In this document: positions 61,707-64,000 of the stretch, one piece after another | Numbering within the stretch: the stretch's first letter is position 1 | Layout: each line of letters opens with the position of its first letter | Assembly: GCA_024711325.1 (NCBI GenBank) | Contig: JANJTC010000004.1 | Location: 186,001-250,000 of the forward strand | DNA length: 64,000 nucleotides | Direction: 5' to 3' | From: Bacteriovoracaceae bacterium | Lineage (GTDB): Bacteria > Bdellovibrionota > Bacteriovoracia > Bacteriovoracales > Bacteriovoracaceae | Translations under genes and position numbers: made by a program | Notes under the pieces: generated by a model | What the model was told of the DNA's origin: nothing | The model's database searches: none | The model's input: the letters and a program-made list of their open reading frames with translations, nothing else

Positions 61707-63377
61707 ATGATTCGTAAAGAGTTCATCGAGATTGTTACTAATACAGGGATGGCAACGCTTAAAGAGTTGCGCCGTCTCTCTATGGGTAGAGATGATGAGA
61801 TCAATGAATTTGAACTTTTGCAGATGCCTTACTTTGATGAAAATAAGTTTGCAAAAATTTGTTCTGAAAAACATGGCATTACCTTTATTGATCTTCGTAA
61901 TGCCAAAGTCCCGACAGATACCTTGTCTCTGCTTAAAAAAAGACTGGTCATTAAATATCGTGCTATTCCAATTCAGAAGACGGCCACTAAAATAACCCTG
62001 GCCACTTTTGATCCAAGTGTTGTGGCAGAAGCATCTAAAGAGCTTTCGGATGAATTTAAGAAACAAACGGAGTTCATTCTCACCAATATATCTTCCTGGA
62101 GAAAGCTCTATTCAGGAATTAAAGATTCTGTTGATGACCTGATAAATAATATTCAGGAAATTACCGCTAACACAGTCGTTGAAGAGAATATCAAAGCGGA
62201 AGATATTTCAGACGATGTGGTTACCTTCGTAAACCGTCTATTAGCGGAAGCCTTTATTAAAAAAGCATCCGATATTCATGTTGAACCCTATGAGAAAATT
62301 TTTCGAGTAAGGCTCAGGATTGATGGAAACTTGGTAGAGGTTGCTCAACCCCCGAAGAGTATGATGGCCCCTGTACTGTCGCGATTGAAGATTATGTCTC
62401 AAATGGACATTTCCGAAAAACGTAAACCTCAAGATGGGCGAATTAAACTTATGATTGGTGGTAATCCAATTGATTACCGTGTTTCATCCTTGCCAACTTT
62501 GTTTGGTGAAAAAATTGTACTCCGACTATTGGATTCATCTACTCTGCAATTGGATATGACGAAACTGGGGTTTGAACAAAAGCAACTCGATGTTTTTAAG
62601 GAAGGTATCCACCGCCCTTTTGGTATGTGTCTGGTGACTGGACCTACCGGCTCTGGAAAAACGACAACGCTTTATTCGGCCATGGCCGATTTGAATACCC
62701 CTGACAATAACGTTTCAACTGCCGAAGACCCTGTCGAGTTTAATCTTGAAGGAATTAATCAGGTCAACGTTAAGAAGGAAGTGGGGCTAACTTTCGCTAC
62801 AGCGCTGAAAGCTTTCCTTCGACAGGATCCTGACATTATTATGGTAGGAGAGATTCGAGATTTAGAGGTGGGCGAAATTGCAGTTGAAGCTGCCTTAACA
62901 GGCCATTTGGTTTTATCAACCCTACATACCAACGACGCACCGGCGACAGTTACCAGATTATTGAATATGGGGATTGAACCCTTTTTGGTGGTAGCTGCTC
63001 TGAACGTTATTGTGGCCCAAAGGCTGTGTCGAAAAATTTGTATCAACTGTCGTGAAGAACGAAAGGCCACACCTGAAGAACTAATTGCTTGCGGCTTTGC
63101 TCCGGCATCTGCTGAAAGAATTAAAGTCTATCATGGTAAGGGCTGTGAACTTTGTAATAACACCGGTTATAAAGGCCGGGTTGCCATCTATGAAGTCCTC
63201 TCTGTAACACCAAAAGTTAGAGAATTGATTTTAAGAAATGCTTCCGGTGATGACATCAAAAAGCAGGCAATTAGAGATGGGATGAAAACACTTCGCATGA
63301 GTGCACTAACTAAAGTCGCTCAAGGGTTAACGACCCTGGAAGAAGCGGTTTCCAACTCAGCGTCAGATCAACTTTAG
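61707..63377 (+). CDS. pilB: Type IV pilus assembly ATPase PilB
   Basis: PilB powers pilus extension. The 556 residues have an N-terminal MshEN-like region, then SDIHVEPYEK, RLKIMSQMDISEKRKPQDGR, Walker A GPTGSGKTT (312-320), the Asp box DPDIIMVGEIRD and the His box LSTLHTNDAPATVTRL. A C4 zinc site (CINC...CELC) and GYKGRVAIYEVL end the protein. Ribosome binding site AAGGGG precedes the ATG. pilT follows after 11 bases. Confidence 0.96.
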   Translation: MIRKEFIEIVTNTGMATLKELRRLSMGRDDEINEFELLQMPYFDENKFAKICSEKHGITFIDLRNAKVPTDTLSLLKKRLVIKYRAIPIQKTATKITLATFDPSVVAEASKELSDEFKKQTEFILTNISSWRKLYSGIKDSVDDLINNIQEITANTVVEENIKAEDISDDVVTFVNRLLAEAFIKKASDIHVEPYEKIFRVRLRIDGNLVEVAQPPKSMMAPVLSRLKIMSQMDISEKRKPQDGRIKLMIGGNPIDYRVSSLPTLFGEKIVLRLLDSSTLQLDMTKLGFEQKQLDVFKEGIHRPFGMCLVTGPTGSGKTTTLYSAMADLNTPDNNVSTAEDPVEFNLEGINQVNVKKEVGLTFATALKAFLRQDPDIIMVGEIRDLEVGEIAVEAALTGHLVLSTLHTNDAPATVTRLLNMGIEPFLVVAALNVIVAQRLCRKICINCREERKATPEELIACGFAPASAERIKVYHGKGCELCNNTGYKGRVAIYEVLSVTPKVRELILRNASGDDIKKQAIRDGMKTLRMSALTKVAQGLTTLEEAVSNSASDQL

Positions 63378-63388
63378 GAGCGATTTTT

Positions 63389-64000
63389 ATGGGATCAGGG
63401 GATAATACCAGTACCACCACCAAAACCAATGTCGAACAAGGCATTGGTAATTTACAGATTCAACAGCTGTTTAAGGTGATGGTAGACAATAATGCATCCG
63501 ATTTGCATTTAACTGTCGGGAGTGCTCCCGGAATGCGAATTAGTGGTGACATTGTCCGGGTTAAAGTTGGAAGCCTGACCCCTGATGATACTAAAAGATT
63601 GATTTACCAAATTCTGACAGAAAAGCAAAAAGCTGATCTGGAAAAGAATCTGGAATTAGATTTTTCTTTTGGAATTAAGGGCCTTGCTCGTTTCCGTGCC
63701 AACGTTTTTTATTCGAAAGGAGCTGTGGCCGCCGTTTTCCGTCAAATCCCAAGCTTGATTCCGGATTTTGAGGCCCTGGGCTTACCCCCGGTTCTGTTGG
63801 AGATGGTGAATGTGTCGAGTGGTCTCTTTCTTGTAACCGGTCCAACTGGTTCCGGTAAATCAACAACGCTCGCTTCAATTATTGATAAGCTCAATGCTAA
63901 TTCTCCCAGCCATATTATTACACTGGAAGATCCGATTGAATTTGTGCATCAACATAAGCTCTCCTTGGTGAACCAAAGAGAAATTGGTGCTGATACTTTG
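63389..64000 (+). CDS. pilT: Type IV pilus retraction ATPase PilT, 3' end cut by window edge
   Basis: The frame opens with ATG at 63389 (TAGGAG upstream) and is open to the window edge, 204 codons. A Thr/Asn-rich leader of about 22 residues precedes the usual PilT start. NNASDLHLTVGSAPGMRISG is the N-terminal domain and VTGPTGSGKSTTLASII the Walker A, followed by ITLEDPIEFVH. PilT depolymerises pili and drives twitching. The C-terminal half lies outside the window. Confidence 0.93.
   Translation, partial: MGSGDNTSTTTKTNVEQGIGNLQIQQLFKVMVDNNASDLHLTVGSAPGMRISGDIVRVKVGSLTPDDTKRLIYQILTEKQKADLEKNLELDFSFGIKGLARFRANVFYSKGAVAAVFRQIPSLIPDFEALGLPPVLLEMVNVSSGLFLVTGPTGSGKSTTLASIIDKLNANSPSHIITLEDPIEFVHQHKLSLVNQREIGADTL

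Noticed and set aside
1-64000. Mobile elements, prophage, CRISPR arrays, toxin-antitoxin or defence islands
   Set aside because: No transposase, integrase, repeat-spacer array, tRNA-associated att site or defence gene was seen; the gene content is core-type throughout.

Overview
The window looks like chromosomal DNA from a low-to-moderate-GC, Gram-negative, motile bacterium, most likely of the Bdellovibrionota/Bacteriovoracales type (Bacteriovorax or Peredibacter relatives). That assignment is an inference from gene content and protein style: a Ras-like MglA GTPase with a roadblock partner, type IV pilus PilB/PilT, a Bat operon, flagellin with FliD/FliS, an LpxH-like phosphoesterase, heptose adenylyltransferase and a full dcw cluster. 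No insertion sequence, prophage, CRISPR array, tRNA or rRNA was seen. The region reads as core genome with very tight packing: many ATGA/TAATG overlaps and GTG or TTG starts.

Layout. 1-1.6 kb: two secreted proteins of unknown function, the first cut by the window edge. 1.6-1.75 kb: a small SRP RNA with its own promoter. 2-6.9 kb: dnaX, ybaB, recR, a roadblock/MglB-like gene, mglA, a DksA/TraR zinc protein and mtnP. 6.9-23.5 kb: the division and cell-wall cluster in the order rsmH, ftsL, ftsI, murE, murF, mraY, murD, ftsW, murG, murC, murB, ftsQ-like, ftsA, ftsZ, closed by a strong terminator. Hairpins sit directly before mraY, ftsW and ftsA. The MurD has lost the P-loop lysine and the central Asp-His motif of Mur ligases.

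23.5-26.5 kb (minus): udk, an RNase J-type nuclease and a membrane zinc-finger protein. 26.6-29.8 kb: prmA, rsmE, an RDD membrane protein, the heptose-1-phosphate adenylyltransferase and a small unknown. 29.8-32.3 kb: flagellin behind a sigma-28-type promoter, a YcgR-like PilZ protein and an LpxH-like phosphoesterase. 32.3-40.9 kb (minus): fliD, fliS, a fliT-like gene, a GT9-like protein, an unknown gene, a GAF-type sensor kinase, a lone receiver protein, nadK and recN. 41-47.3 kb: a polytopic membrane protein, an isolated 78-residue gene with its own promoter and terminator, an inositol-phosphatase-family enzyme, nth (minus), rlmE, a small penicillin-binding transpeptidase and lepB.

47.3-51 kb: mutS2 and rqcH are divergent, with start codons abutting in a single CATATG. 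In Bacillus both proteins act on stalled or collided ribosomes. 51-60 kb: a secreted protein, an RlmI-type methyltransferase, then a Bat operon (moxR, DUF58, unknown, batA, a batB-batC fusion, batD). 60-64 kb: ribF, a divergent aroE, pilB and the start of pilT.

Main points for a second look: the degenerate MurD, the mutS2/rqcH start-codon junction, the GT9-like protein in the flagellar cap operon, the orphan 78-residue gene with three DnaA-box-like sites behind it, and the apparently leaderless nth/rlmE divergent promoters.
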